A DNA stretch of 8,791 bases from an uncultured Pelagibacterales bacterium (GCA_913020625.1 CAJVZX010000031.1:1-8791); one strand, 5' to 3'; counted from the stretch's first letter, positions 1 through 6,067 are shown. Numbers and translations are program-made. Notes: a model not told the origin generated them from the sequence alone.

Positions 1-1030
1 TGATATGGTTTCTAAAAATAGAAATGTCATAATCTTTATAATTAATCTCTTGCAGTTTTGGAGGCACATATCTATTTAGATATTTTAATCCATGCTTTTC
101 AAAAGTAGGAGGCATCCCTGCCGAGAATGTTATTAGATCTACATACTTAACATTTGCTCTCTGCAACCAATCGGATGCAAGTAATTTAGGTTTAGCTTTT
201 ATAAGATCTAAATCTCTTAGATAAAGATTATCGAGTATCTTTGGTTTATAAAAACTTTGTTTAAAAGTATCAAAGAATTGATCACTGCTTGTAAGATAAA
301 GAAATCTATTTTCGATAAGGTCATCCCTAATAGAAATATAATCTGGTATATCTGTTAAGTGTTGCTCCTCAACAATATAAGTATTCTCGATAATATCTTT
401 ATTGAGATTAATTCCTGGCCACAGTGTGTCAGCTAAATCCCAATTCTTACTCTCGTAAGTCATATTATTATTTTGAAATTTATTAACTATGTCTGTGTAG
501 TCTGGAACTCTAACTACTTCTGCCTCACAGTTAAACTCTGTTGAAACAAAGTGAGCCAAGTGCTCTAGTTGCAGTATTGCTTTCCTGGTCCCACGTTCCA
601 CGTCTGGTAAGAAAATAACCCTCCTATCCTTTAAAGGCGACCAATCTGTCTTCGCCCAATTAGTGCTGCCACCATAATAAGTTGTAACAAAATAATTAGG
701 AAAGAATTCTTTAGCTTTATCTGCTGTATTATTTCCGAGAACAACCAAGATATCTTTATCGGATGTAATTAGTTCATCCAATTTATATAAAGGTCTCAAC
801 CAATGAGGATCACTATCCCAACCAAGTTTTGATTGGGGTTTTGATCCGTTAAAACAACCAGGGTATATAACCTTTGTTCTTCCTATCTGATCTGGTTTAA
901 GATTATTTACAACATAAAGAACAAATAATACTTCGCCTTCCTTGTTAGTATAGAACCAATGCTTTCGCTTAGAGAGTTTAAAGAATTCGCTAATAATACT
1001 TTTATCTTTTGGAAATATTTTAGGTGTCAT
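1..1030 (-). CDS. TOPRIM-containing primase-helicase, N-terminal 343 residues (cut by the window edge)
   Basis: This is the open 5' part of a replication protein, 343 residues to the window edge with no stop. ATG at 1028-1030 follows a strong GGAGG and lies inside the upstream gene (11-base overlap), so translation is probably coupled. Residues about 94-165 read as a TOPRIM fold of the phage and island primase type: a hydrophobic strand (DILVVLG), then TTYYGGSTNWAKTDWSPLK at about 116-134, then VIFLPD at 138-143. Residues 196-204 (KNWDLADTLWPG region) match the GWDxADAL segment that follows TOPRIM in such proteins. Residues 304-343, with a GLKYLNRYVPP-type stretch, resemble the linker that precedes an SF3 helicase (DUF5906-like) domain, which would lie beyond the edge. 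Oddity: the EGE-type TOPRIM glutamate motif is replaced by LGNNTADKA, and DxD becomes DVE, so catalysis is doubtful. Inferred role: priming or unwinding at the element's origin. Confidence 0.75.
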   Translation of the reverse strand, partial: MTPKIFPKDKSIISEFFKLSKRKHWFYTNKEGEVLFVLYVVNNLKPDQIGRTKVIYPGCFNGSKPQSKLGWDSDPHWLRPLYKLDELITSDKDILVVLGNNTADKAKEFFPNYFVTTYYGGSTNWAKTDWSPLKDRRVIFLPDVERGTRKAILQLEHLAHFVSTEFNCEAEVVRVPDYTDIVNKFQNNNMTYESKNWDLADTLWPGINLNKDIIENTYIVEEQHLTDIPDYISIRDDLIENRFLYLTSSDQFFDTFKQSFYKPKILDNLYLRDLDLIKAKPKLLASDWLQRANVKYVDLITFSAGMPPTFEKHGLKYLNRYVPPKLQEINYKDYDISIFRNHI

Positions 1031-1505
1031 ATCTACCTCCTTGCAGCTCATCTTTTATAGAGTCAGCAATAGCTTCCTTTAGATTTTTATTTTTTAAATA
1101 TTTTTCGTACTCATCAGCTGTATCAAAGACTAAGTCTCCGCCATCTTTTTTTATTTGATCACGCCTCTCGAACCTTGGATCATCTTCCCAAGCTCTTATT
1201 GTCTGTATCCAAGCACCAGTATCAAATAATTCGTTTATGTATTGTTTGAATTTTAGTTGATAGAGTTCAGAATATTCTGTTGCAGCATACTGCTCGAGAA
1301 ACATTACTAATAATACTAAATCTGCTTGTATTAGATCAAAAGTATTTGGATCTCCTATGGTACTCTTAACGGGTTTCCTTCTCCAGTTCTTTAGAATATC
1401 AAAGTAGATACCTTCGCTAATCATTTTTAATTTAATTTTTATTATCTCCTCGAGTTCCTTATCGGACTTCTCCCAAAGATTTTTGTATTCATTTCTAAAT
1501 GACAT
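1020..1505 (-). CDS. Unrecognised 161-residue protein of the primase cassette
   Basis: I do not recognise this protein. It is soluble and charged, appears mainly helical, and has no signal peptide or membrane segment. Features visible are a lysine- and glutamate-rich N-terminus (residues 1-30), an NWRRKP basic patch near 40, a hydrophobic helix (LIQADLVLLVMFLEQY, about 58-73), an aromatic and acidic middle (WIQTIRAWEDDPRFERRD, about 99-116), and a helical charged tail. The start at 1503-1505 has a good AGGAG and sits one base after the stop of the zinc-finger gene. Its own end overlaps the TOPRIM gene by 11 bases. That packing between two primase-type parts suggests a replication accessory role, for example a bridge or a helicase-loader-like partner. 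This is inference from position only. It is a real gene by its ribosome binding site, tight junctions and length. Confidence 0.8.
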   Translation of the reverse strand: MSFRNEYKNLWEKSDKELEEIIKIKLKMISEGIYFDILKNWRRKPVKSTIGDPNTFDLIQADLVLLVMFLEQYAATEYSELYQLKFKQYINELFDTGAWIQTIRAWEDDPRFERRDQIKKDGGDLVFDTADEYEKYLKNKNLKEAIADSIKDELQGGRYDT

Positions 1506-1506
1506 A

Positions 1507-2013
1507 CTATTCTCCTATTATTTGTGTTCTAAGTTTGAGAAAATCCCTCAAGGAAGATCTCTTTGTTTGGTTCATTATTTGTTCATGTGTAGTTGCAAGA
1601 GGGTTAAAGGCAGACGGATCGAGGCCCACGGACTTTCTTTTTCTGTCCTGACAAGCATTATTAAATTCCTCTTGAGAAATAATACCTAGCTGCAGAAAGC
1701 CTTCGAGTGTCTGAGTATATAATCTTTCTAGTTTTAATTTTCCGTGTTGAATTAGTAGCTTATTAAATTCAATCGATAATGTTTCTTGAGAACAACCCAT
1801 ATGACCAAAGCATTTCCAAATACATATCTGGTCGTCTCCTGGATGCAGATGCAAACTAGGTTCTGTATCTGGATGTAAAGGGTTGATACAGTTTGTAATG
1901 TACCCACCCTTATAAGGTTTGGTTTGGTTCTCTCTTGGGAGAACATTAATATAATCTTCAAAGGTTAATGTTTTAAAATTACCTTCGTTAATAATAATTG
2001 TTTTTCGTTGCAT
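1507..2013 (-). CDS. Free-standing CHC2-like zinc-finger protein (primase zinc-binding part)
   Basis: This 168-residue protein has a zinc finger of the bacterial and phage primase kind between residues 42 and 74: Cys42, His47 (C-INPLH), the family-typical PDTEPSLHLHP, then Cys68 and Cys74 in KCFGHMGCS. In primases this domain contacts the template and helps choose the priming site. Here it is not fused to TOPRIM or helicase domains, which lie in the second gene downstream. Residues 90-168 are polar and helical, with a basic RKRKS patch near 124-128, and I assign no domain to them. Start ATG at 2011-2013 follows AGGAGA at normal spacing. The gene is 31 bases from the excisionase-like gene upstream, with a hairpin in that gap, and one base from the next gene. 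It probably works with the TOPRIM protein as a split primase. The zinc finger is clear, the partnership is inferred. Confidence 0.8.
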   Translation of the reverse strand: MQRKTIIINEGNFKTLTFEDYINVLPRENQTKPYKGGYITNCINPLHPDTEPSLHLHPGDDQICIWKCFGHMGCSQETLSIEFNKLLIQHGKLKLERLYTQTLEGFLQLGIISQEEFNNACQDRKRKSVGLDPSAFNPLATTHEQIMNQTKRSSLRDFLKLRTQIIGE

Positions 2014-2031
2014 GTTATCTCCTGGTTCAAG

Positions 2032-2059
2032 GGAGAGTTAAGTTTTAGCTTAACCCTCC
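2032..2059 (-). promoter_or_regulatory. RNA hairpin between the excisionase-like and zinc-finger genes
   Basis: In the leftward transcript GGAGGGUUAAG pairs with CUUAACUCUCC around the loop CUAAAA, giving 11 base pairs with a single G-U. The plus-strand version carries an A-C mismatch at that position, so the fold is better in the leftward RNA, in line with the gene direction. The stem covers the last codons and stop codon of the excisionase-like gene. No U-run follows, so it is not a standard terminator. It may be a processing or stability element, or may set the relative output of the regulator and the replication genes. Confidence 0.5.
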
Positions 2060-2251
2060 ACTCGATTTTGCAGATCCGTTCATAAAATTCTCTCGTAAAT
2101 AGATATCAATCTCTGGACGGGGAAATAGCACACGACTATTTCTAGAATTACCAATTTTAATTTTGGGTAAATCTTTTAACTTGCGATTTATCGTTGATGT
2201 CGATAAACCAAACAGTTCTTCAAGCTGTCTTTTGTTCAAGTATTCGTTCAT
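2045..2251 (-). CDS. AlpA/excisionase-like small helix-turn-helix DNA-binding protein
   Basis: This is a 68-residue protein. Residues 3-25 (YLNKRQLEELFGLSTSTINR) form a helix-turn-helix of the AlpA/HTH_17 kind. They are followed by the wing-like KIKIGNSRNSRVLFPRPEIDIYL, in which the basic, RVLFPRPEI-type wing ending in an aromatic or aliphatic position is typical of excisionases and AlpA regulators. The tail (NFMNGSAKSSGGLS) is short and flexible. The start is ATG at 2249-2251, behind AAGGAG. An in-frame TTG at 2318-2320 would add 23 residues unlike the family and has no such site, so I rejected it. In known elements these proteins bind near att sites or promoters and control excision or the replication genes. 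Here the gene sits directly upstream of the primase cassette, and a 13-base palindrome (TTTGATTATCAAA, 2309-2321) in its leader could be an operator. No integrase is in view. Confidence 0.8.
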   Translation of the reverse strand: MNEYLNKRQLEELFGLSTSTINRKLKDLPKIKIGNSRNSRVLFPRPEIDIYLRENFMNGSAKSSGGLS

Positions 2252-2553
2252 AAATTCTCCTTTTAAAAAATTTATAGTGTGTGCTTTTATCTGCAAAATA
2301 AAATTACATTTGATTATCAAAACGAATTTCTAATAATCGTTAAAGCGTATTTTGAGATTTTTGTGATCTAGATATAAGGTCTAAATCTGCACGGATTTTT
2401 TAAAAAGGATCGGTGACAACCTTGCAAGTTATAAGATCAATACGTTATCTTATTCTTGTAGATTCAAGTTATATCAGATTCGTTCTGTGTATGTCACTAA
2501 GTAAAACACCAAAACACTAAGATAGTTTTTTTAGAGTAATTGAGAGTAATATT
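2252..2553. repeat. Non-coding region with phased short direct repeats; possible origin or control region
   Basis: I see no convincing gene in these 300 bases. The stretch is rich in short repeats. CAAGTTATA occurs at 2425-2433 and 2465-2473, exactly 40 bases apart. CACTAAG occurs at 2495-2501 and 2515-2521, exactly 20 apart. AAAACAC occurs at 2503-2509 and 2511-2517. There is an inverted repeat ATAAGAT/ATCTTAT (2431-2437, 2447-2453), a palindrome CTTGCAAG (2421-2428) and the palindrome TTTGATTATCAAA (2309-2321). Spacings of 20 and 40 bases place sites on one face of the helix, as in operators or iteron arrays. Placement next to an excisionase-like gene and a primase cassette fits an element origin or master control region. 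Function is inferred. Confidence 0.45.
2504..2525 (+). repeat. Degenerate direct repeat, copy A (downstream flank of the HTH gene)
   Basis: This 22-base stretch begins AAACACCAAAACAC and ends ATAG. It matches copy B at 3199-3220 at 18 of 22 positions with no gap. The pair flanks the helix-turn-helix gene at 2554-3087. It may be a binding site of that protein or a leftover of an integration or duplication event. AT-rich low complexity weakens the case. Confidence 0.35.
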
Positions 2554-3087
2554 TTAATAGTAGTTAAAATCTTTTTTAGTGTTCCGTGTTCCGTGGATCG
2601 GTTTCCAATTTGGTTGAATGTGTTTTACTTGAATAGGAAATATATAATCGGACTCAACCTTTCGTGAACCAAGCCCCCTGGATCTCTGCTCTTGCAGCTT
2701 TGCTTTATTAAAAGATATTCTTTTCTTTTCTTCGTCTAATTCTTTTTGAATAGATTTTTCTTTTTGCTTGATCCGCCTCTCGTTGATCTTTCCTATTGAG
2801 TGCATGTAGCGAAGGTCTTTTTTTAAATCCTTGTGGCTATTGCGTCTTGGTTCTGCCGCAGTCTTAAAATCGTAACTATTAGCTACACCAGGGATACTTT
2901 TACCTACTCTTTGAGGGATATAGAACGTGTTAAGATGCTTATCTAGGCTCTCAGCTAAATACATAACACGTCCTTTATTATTGATGATGTAGTCAATCGT
3001 CTCTGAACCACGAAAACGCCTCATGCGAAGGGCAGATGTTGTAACGCCTAGAGCATTTGCAACTTGATGAGGTTTTAGAAATGACAT
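2554..3087 (-). CDS. Helix-turn-helix plus coiled-coil protein, unrecognised
   Basis: This 177-residue protein begins with a helix-turn-helix (FLKPHQVANALGVTTSALRM, about residues 3-22), followed by a basic RRFRGSETIDY and a strand (INNKGRVMYL, 35-44), as in MerR/HTH_17-like DNA-binding domains. A proline/glycine linker (57-72) leads to a very basic, charged segment. Residues about 98-136 are predicted to be coiled coil (INERRIKQKEKSIQKELDEE and on), and the tail is basic and aromatic. The layout recalls plasmid and phage partition or master-regulator proteins that dimerise through a coil, but I cannot name a family. The start is ATG at 3085-3087. It has no clear Shine-Dalgarno, and the longer in-frame TTG at 3127-3129 adds a hydrophobic stretch that does not fit. 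It is the outermost gene of the minus-strand block, with similar repeats on both sides (2504-2525, 3199-3220), so self-binding is possible. Confidence 0.65.
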   Translation of the reverse strand: MSFLKPHQVANALGVTTSALRMRRFRGSETIDYIINNKGRVMYLAESLDKHLNTFYIPQRVGKSIPGVANSYDFKTAAEPRRNSHKDLKKDLRYMHSIGKINERRIKQKEKSIQKELDEEKKRISFNKAKLQEQRSRGLGSRKVESDYIFPIQVKHIQPNWKPIHGTRNTKKDFNYY

Positions 3088-3366
3088 AAGTATTATTACA
3101 GCACAGATTTGATAACAGCAAAACAGCAAAGAACAGACTCTTTAACGAATGGTGTTATTGATTTTTCCTTTGAGTTCCCTCGCTTCTTTGCCTCCGCCAA
3201 ACACCTAAACACGATTATAGTAATATAGCTTAATATTTTATCGAGAGAGCGTATCTAAAGGGAATAGGAATTCAATATAAGTGTTTTGGGTTTTTACAGT
3301 TAGTGCTAGGATGAATTGATGCAGGTCAAAATAACTATCGTGATTGGTGATAGGATAATCATAACT
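3088..3366. other. Intergenic junction between the mobile block and the sugar operon
   Basis: I find no gene here. The composition shifts in this stretch, from the somewhat more GC-containing minus-strand block to the AT-rich operon. It holds tandem TTTGCTGT on the minus strand (about 3113-3130), the serine-tRNA-like tail at 3189-3199, repeat copy B, and a short inverted repeat CTATC/GATAG around 3337-3355. Promoters for both the leftward HTH gene and the rightward binding-protein gene must lie here, but I cannot pick -35/-10 pairs with confidence. Confidence 0.5.
3199..3220 (+). repeat. Degenerate direct repeat, copy B (upstream flank of the HTH gene)
   Basis: This is the partner of 2504-2525, beginning AAACACCTAAACAC and ending ATAG, with 18 of 22 positions identical. 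It overlaps by one base the end of TGCCTCCGCCA (3189-3199), which looks like the 3' end of a bacterial serine tRNA gene. That coincidence makes this a candidate edge of the element, since many integrases recombine at tRNA 3' ends. The bases upstream do not form a proper T-arm, so no tRNA is called. Confidence 0.3.
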
Positions 3367-3410
3367 TAATTGAGAGAATAATAATGAATAATTGAGAGAA
3401 TAATAATGAA
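3367..3410 (+). repeat. Perfect 22-base tandem duplication in the binding-protein leader
   Basis: Positions 3367-3388 and 3389-3410 are identical. The unit begins TAATTGAGAG and ends AATAATGAA. The array stops 33 bases before the start codon of the solute-binding protein. Each unit ends in ATGAA, creating two very short reading frames in the leader (ATG 3384, three codons to TGA; ATG 3406, five codons to TGA at 3421-3423). It may be a recent slippage duplication or paired operator or leader elements. Its related word TAATTGAGAG also occurs once at 2537-2546. Confidence 0.85.
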
Positions 3411-3443
3411 GAAAATTAACTGAAGATTAACTACGGAGGAAAT

Positions 3444-4772
3444 ATGAGAATTTTATCATTATTCATGATTTTATTGTTTTTTTCATTTTCGATAAATGCT
3501 GATACCATTAAGTATTGGACAACTGAAGAGCAACCAGCGAGAATGATGAAGCAAGTACAAATGGCAGTAGATTTTAACAAAATTACTGGTCATAATGTAA
3601 CAGTCATTCCTATATCTGAAAGTGAAATGGGCAAAAGAGCTGTAGCTGGTTTTGCAGCAGGTGATTTACCAGATGTTATTTATACTACTTTACAATATAT
3701 TTTACCTTGGGCTGAAGCAGGTATAATTGATGTTGATGCCACTAATAAAGTTGTAGATATGCTAGGAAGAGATACATTCGGTAAAAAAGCTCTTGGAATG
3801 GCTAATTATGATGGTCAGTCAGCTGGTGTGCCTGTTGACGGTTGGACGCAAATGGTTGTGTATAGAAAAGATCTTTTTGAAGAAAAAGGTTTAAGTGCCC
3901 CAACTAGTTTTGACAACATCACTACAGCTATTGAAGCACTTCATAGTCCGCCTAATATGTACGGATTTGTAGCAGCAACCAAAACGGATGAAAACTTTAT
4001 GAGTCAAGTTTTAGAACATGTATTGCTAGCAAATGGATGTTCCCCAGTTGACTCTAATGGAATTTCAGAAATGGGTGCTTCTTGTGCTGAAGCTATTAGC
4101 TTTTACAAAAAACTAGCTGAAGCAAGTCCTCCAGGAGATTTATATTGGAAACAATCAAGAGAACTCTATTTTGCTGGCAAGGCTGCAATGATTATTTGGT
4201 CTCCATTTATTATGGATGAATTAGCGGGTTTAAGAGACTCTGCCCCACCGACAATTAATAGTGATCCTACTTCACCTGAGTTAGCAAGTAAGACAGGTTT
4301 TATTACAAATGTCTCTGGTCCAAGCAATCCTGATGGAGCTGCATGGGCAGATGTTAGATTTATGATTATTACCGACTCTGATAACACCGAAGTTGCTCAA
4401 GAATGGATTAAATATGCTGTGGGTGATGGATATGTTCAAACTTTAAGTATCGCTCCAGAAGGTAAATTTCCTGTTAGGAGAGGAGATAGTTCCGATCCAC
4501 AAAAATTTGTAAAAGCATGGAGTAGTTTACCCGTTGGTGTAGACAGAAAAGCTCCTTTAAAGGACTTATACGATAGTGCTGTTATAAACGATATTGTGGC
4601 TGGATTAGATGTTGCAGAAAGATGGGGAGTTAAAGAAGGTCAATTATCTGCAGCTTCAAAAGTTATTAATAGTCAAATCATTAACCGAGAAGTAAGAGAA
4701 GTTATAGATGGTAATAAATCTGCAATAGATGCTGTAGCAGCTATTAACAGCCAAATTACTAGTATTGACTAA
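3444..4772 (+). CDS. Sugar ABC transporter substrate-binding protein (extracellular family 1 type)
   Basis: This 442-residue secreted protein captures a sugar or glycoside in the periplasm and delivers it to the permease pair encoded next. Residues 1-19 form a signal peptide: MRIL, a hydrophobic core (LFMILLFFSFS), and a likely cut after Ala19. The mature start DTIKYWTTEEQPARMM, the segment AAGDLPDVIYTTLQYILPWAEAG (71-93), the GVPVDGWTQMVVYRKDLFE region (128-146) and LYFAGKAAMIIWSPFIMDEL (241-260) are typical of MalE/UgpB-type binding proteins (SBP_bac_1/8). Cys199 and Cys214 may form a disulfide. There is no lipobox, so the protein is soluble rather than a lipoprotein, as expected of a Gram-negative cell. 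Start ATG follows GGAGG at 3435-3439. Length is normal for the family. It is followed by a terminator-like hairpin, which would raise its level above that of the membrane genes. The ligand cannot be read from sequence; the hydrolase downstream suggests a small glycoside. Confidence 0.9.
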   Translation: MRILSLFMILLFFSFSINADTIKYWTTEEQPARMMKQVQMAVDFNKITGHNVTVIPISESEMGKRAVAGFAAGDLPDVIYTTLQYILPWAEAGIIDVDATNKVVDMLGRDTFGKKALGMANYDGQSAGVPVDGWTQMVVYRKDLFEEKGLSAPTSFDNITTAIEALHSPPNMYGFVAATKTDENFMSQVLEHVLLANGCSPVDSNGISEMGASCAEAISFYKKLAEASPPGDLYWKQSRELYFAGKAAMIIWSPFIMDELAGLRDSAPPTINSDPTSPELASKTGFITNVSGPSNPDGAAWADVRFMIITDSDNTEVAQEWIKYAVGDGYVQTLSIAPEGKFPVRRGDSSDPQKFVKAWSSLPVGVDRKAPLKDLYDSAVINDIVAGLDVAERWGVKEGQLSAASKVINSQIINREVREVIDGNKSAIDAVAAINSQITSID

Positions 4773-4795
4773 ATCAAATAAATATTTTTAAAATA

Positions 4796-4821
4796 GGCGG
4801 CAAATATTTTGCCGCCTTTTT
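4796..4821 (+). terminator. Intrinsic terminator or attenuator after the binding-protein gene
   Basis: GGCGGCAAA (4796-4804) pairs perfectly with TTTGCCGCC (4808-4816) around a three-base loop, followed by TTTTT. This is a textbook rho-independent terminator. It lies 24 bases after the stop codon and ends five bases before the next start codon, so partial read-through would give high binding protein and low permease. The upstream A-run could extend the stem and allow some function on the other strand. Confidence 0.9.
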
Positions 4822-4825
4822 ATTT

Positions 4826-6067
4826 ATGCAAAAGATAAACAAAGAATCTAGATTAGCTTATACAATGCTAATTCCCACAATTAGTATTGTGTTTTTAATT
4901 ATTTTATTTCCAATATTTGGAAACTTTTGGCTCAGTTTTAAAGAAGTTAAATTGGGAGATCTTAGACCTCCACAACCCATTGTAAAAGAAAAAGTTATAA
5001 CAAAAAATATTGAAATAGGGTCAGAGGTTATTATTGAATATAGATTCAGAAATAGTTCTCAGAAGAAACCAATTTTTAATATTATGCTAAGCGATATAAT
5101 TCCACAAGGTCTAGAGCCAATTCAAATAATAGAAGAGTGTGAAGTAGTTAAAAATAAATTTCATTGTTATTTTGAGAAATGGGAACCCAAATTTAATAAA
5201 AGAGTTAAATTTAAATTTTTAGCTAAAGATGATTTTGATTCTAATCAATTTGATCCTAAAAAAAGTAAACCTAATAGCTCCGCTGATGCAGATAATATTT
5301 TAACAAATTTCAAATTTTCTCTAAAAAATTTTCAAAAAATTTTTAAAAAAGTTGAAACTTTAGAAAATATAAAAGTAACTTTTATTTATTCTTTTTTTGC
5401 AACTCTTGGAGCTATATTTCTTGGAATCTGTGCCGCATTATTACTTGAAAAGAAATTTTTTGGTAAAGGATTGTTTAGAGGATTGTTTTTATTTCCATTC
5501 GTTTCACCTGTAATTGCTGTTGCTTTTACTTGGGTATATATTTTAGATCCGTTCAAAGGCTTTCTTAATAATTATTTAATAGATAATTCTATAATTAATG
5601 AACCTATTTTTTTTCTAGGTATAAAAAAAGTCAGTTTTTTTGGATTGGACTTCCCCTTTACTCTGTTCATAGTTATTTTGTTTGAAAGTTGGAGATATTT
5701 TCCTCTTGCATTCTTATTTATATTGGCAAGATTACAATCTATTCCAAAAGACCTTTATGAAGCTTCAGAAATTGATGGAGCTTCTAAAATTCAGCAGTTT
5801 TTTTATGTCACCTTACCTCAATTAATAGGTGTAATATCTCTTCTATTTATTCTTCGCTTTATTTGGAATTTTAATAAATTTGAAGATATTTTTTTATTAA
5901 CTGGAGGGAATGCAGGAACACGCACTCTTACCGTTCAGGTATATGATGAAGCATTTGCTCTTACCAATATGGGGACAGCTTCAGCTGTTGCAGTGATAAT
6001 ATTCATATTATTAGGTATTTTTGTTTTTATTCACAATAAAGTTACACCAAAGGACATCGAAGAATGA
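4826..6067 (+). CDS. MalF-type sugar ABC permease with an inserted periplasmic Ig/DUF11-like domain
   Basis: This inner-membrane subunit forms half of the sugar channel. Helix 1 is at about residues 12-37. Usual family members then pass almost directly to an NF..F segment; here residues about 45-155 are inserted before NFKFSLKNFQKIF (161-173). The insert (IEIGSEVIIEYRFRNSSQKK, then SDIIPQGLEPIQI) has the pattern of a DUF11-like beta-sandwich and holds Cys105 and Cys114, a likely disulfide, placing it in the periplasm. Core helices follow at about 184-207, 215-240, 273-302, 331-350 and 384-403. The EAA loop that contacts the ATPase is clear: YEASEIDGASKIQQFFYVTLP (311-331). At 413 residues it is about 110 longer than usual. 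The ATG comes five bases after the terminator T-run with no Shine-Dalgarno; initiation may be weak. Its stop overlaps the next ATG (ATGA). Confidence 0.9.
   Translation: MQKINKESRLAYTMLIPTISIVFLIILFPIFGNFWLSFKEVKLGDLRPPQPIVKEKVITKNIEIGSEVIIEYRFRNSSQKKPIFNIMLSDIIPQGLEPIQIIEECEVVKNKFHCYFEKWEPKFNKRVKFKFLAKDDFDSNQFDPKKSKPNSSADADNILTNFKFSLKNFQKIFKKVETLENIKVTFIYSFFATLGAIFLGICAALLLEKKFFGKGLFRGLFLFPFVSPVIAVAFTWVYILDPFKGFLNNYLIDNSIINEPIFFLGIKKVSFFGLDFPFTLFIVILFESWRYFPLAFLFILARLQSIPKDLYEASEIDGASKIQQFFYVTLPQLIGVISLLFILRFIWNFNKFEDIFLLTGGNAGTRTLTVQVYDEAFALTNMGTASAVAVIIFILLGIFVFIHNKVTPKDIEE

Noticed and set aside
1483..1689. Open frame on the plus strand, 68 codons
   Set aside because: It lies antisense to the zinc-finger gene, which has clear motifs, and it has no ribosome binding site or recognisable protein character.
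1752..1961. Open frame on the minus strand, 69 codons
   Set aside because: It overlaps the zinc-finger gene in another frame; the overlapping gene has the conserved Cys/His pattern and a good start.
2252..2320. Longer N-terminus of the excisionase-like protein from TTG
   Set aside because: The ATG at 2251 has a proper Shine-Dalgarno and begins the family domain; the extra 23 residues do not fit.
2413..2525. CRISPR array
   Set aside because: The repeats are only 7-9 bases, with no regular repeat-spacer structure and no cas genes.
3088..3129. Longer N-terminus of the HTH protein from TTG
   Set aside because: It adds a hydrophobic, cysteine-containing stretch before the HTH with no ribosome binding site. 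The ATG at 3087 also lacks one, so this choice is only moderately firm.
3160..3199. A complete tRNA-Ser gene
   Set aside because: Only the last 11 bases look right; no acceptor partner, anticodon arm or proper T-arm can be built upstream.
3305..3365. A sigma70-type promoter for the binding-protein gene
   Set aside because: Several weak TTGATG/TTGGTG and TAT-like hexamers exist, but none gives a convincing pair at 16-18 base spacing.
4166..4387. Open frame on the minus strand, 73 codons
   Set aside because: It is fully antisense inside the binding-protein gene and has no start signal.
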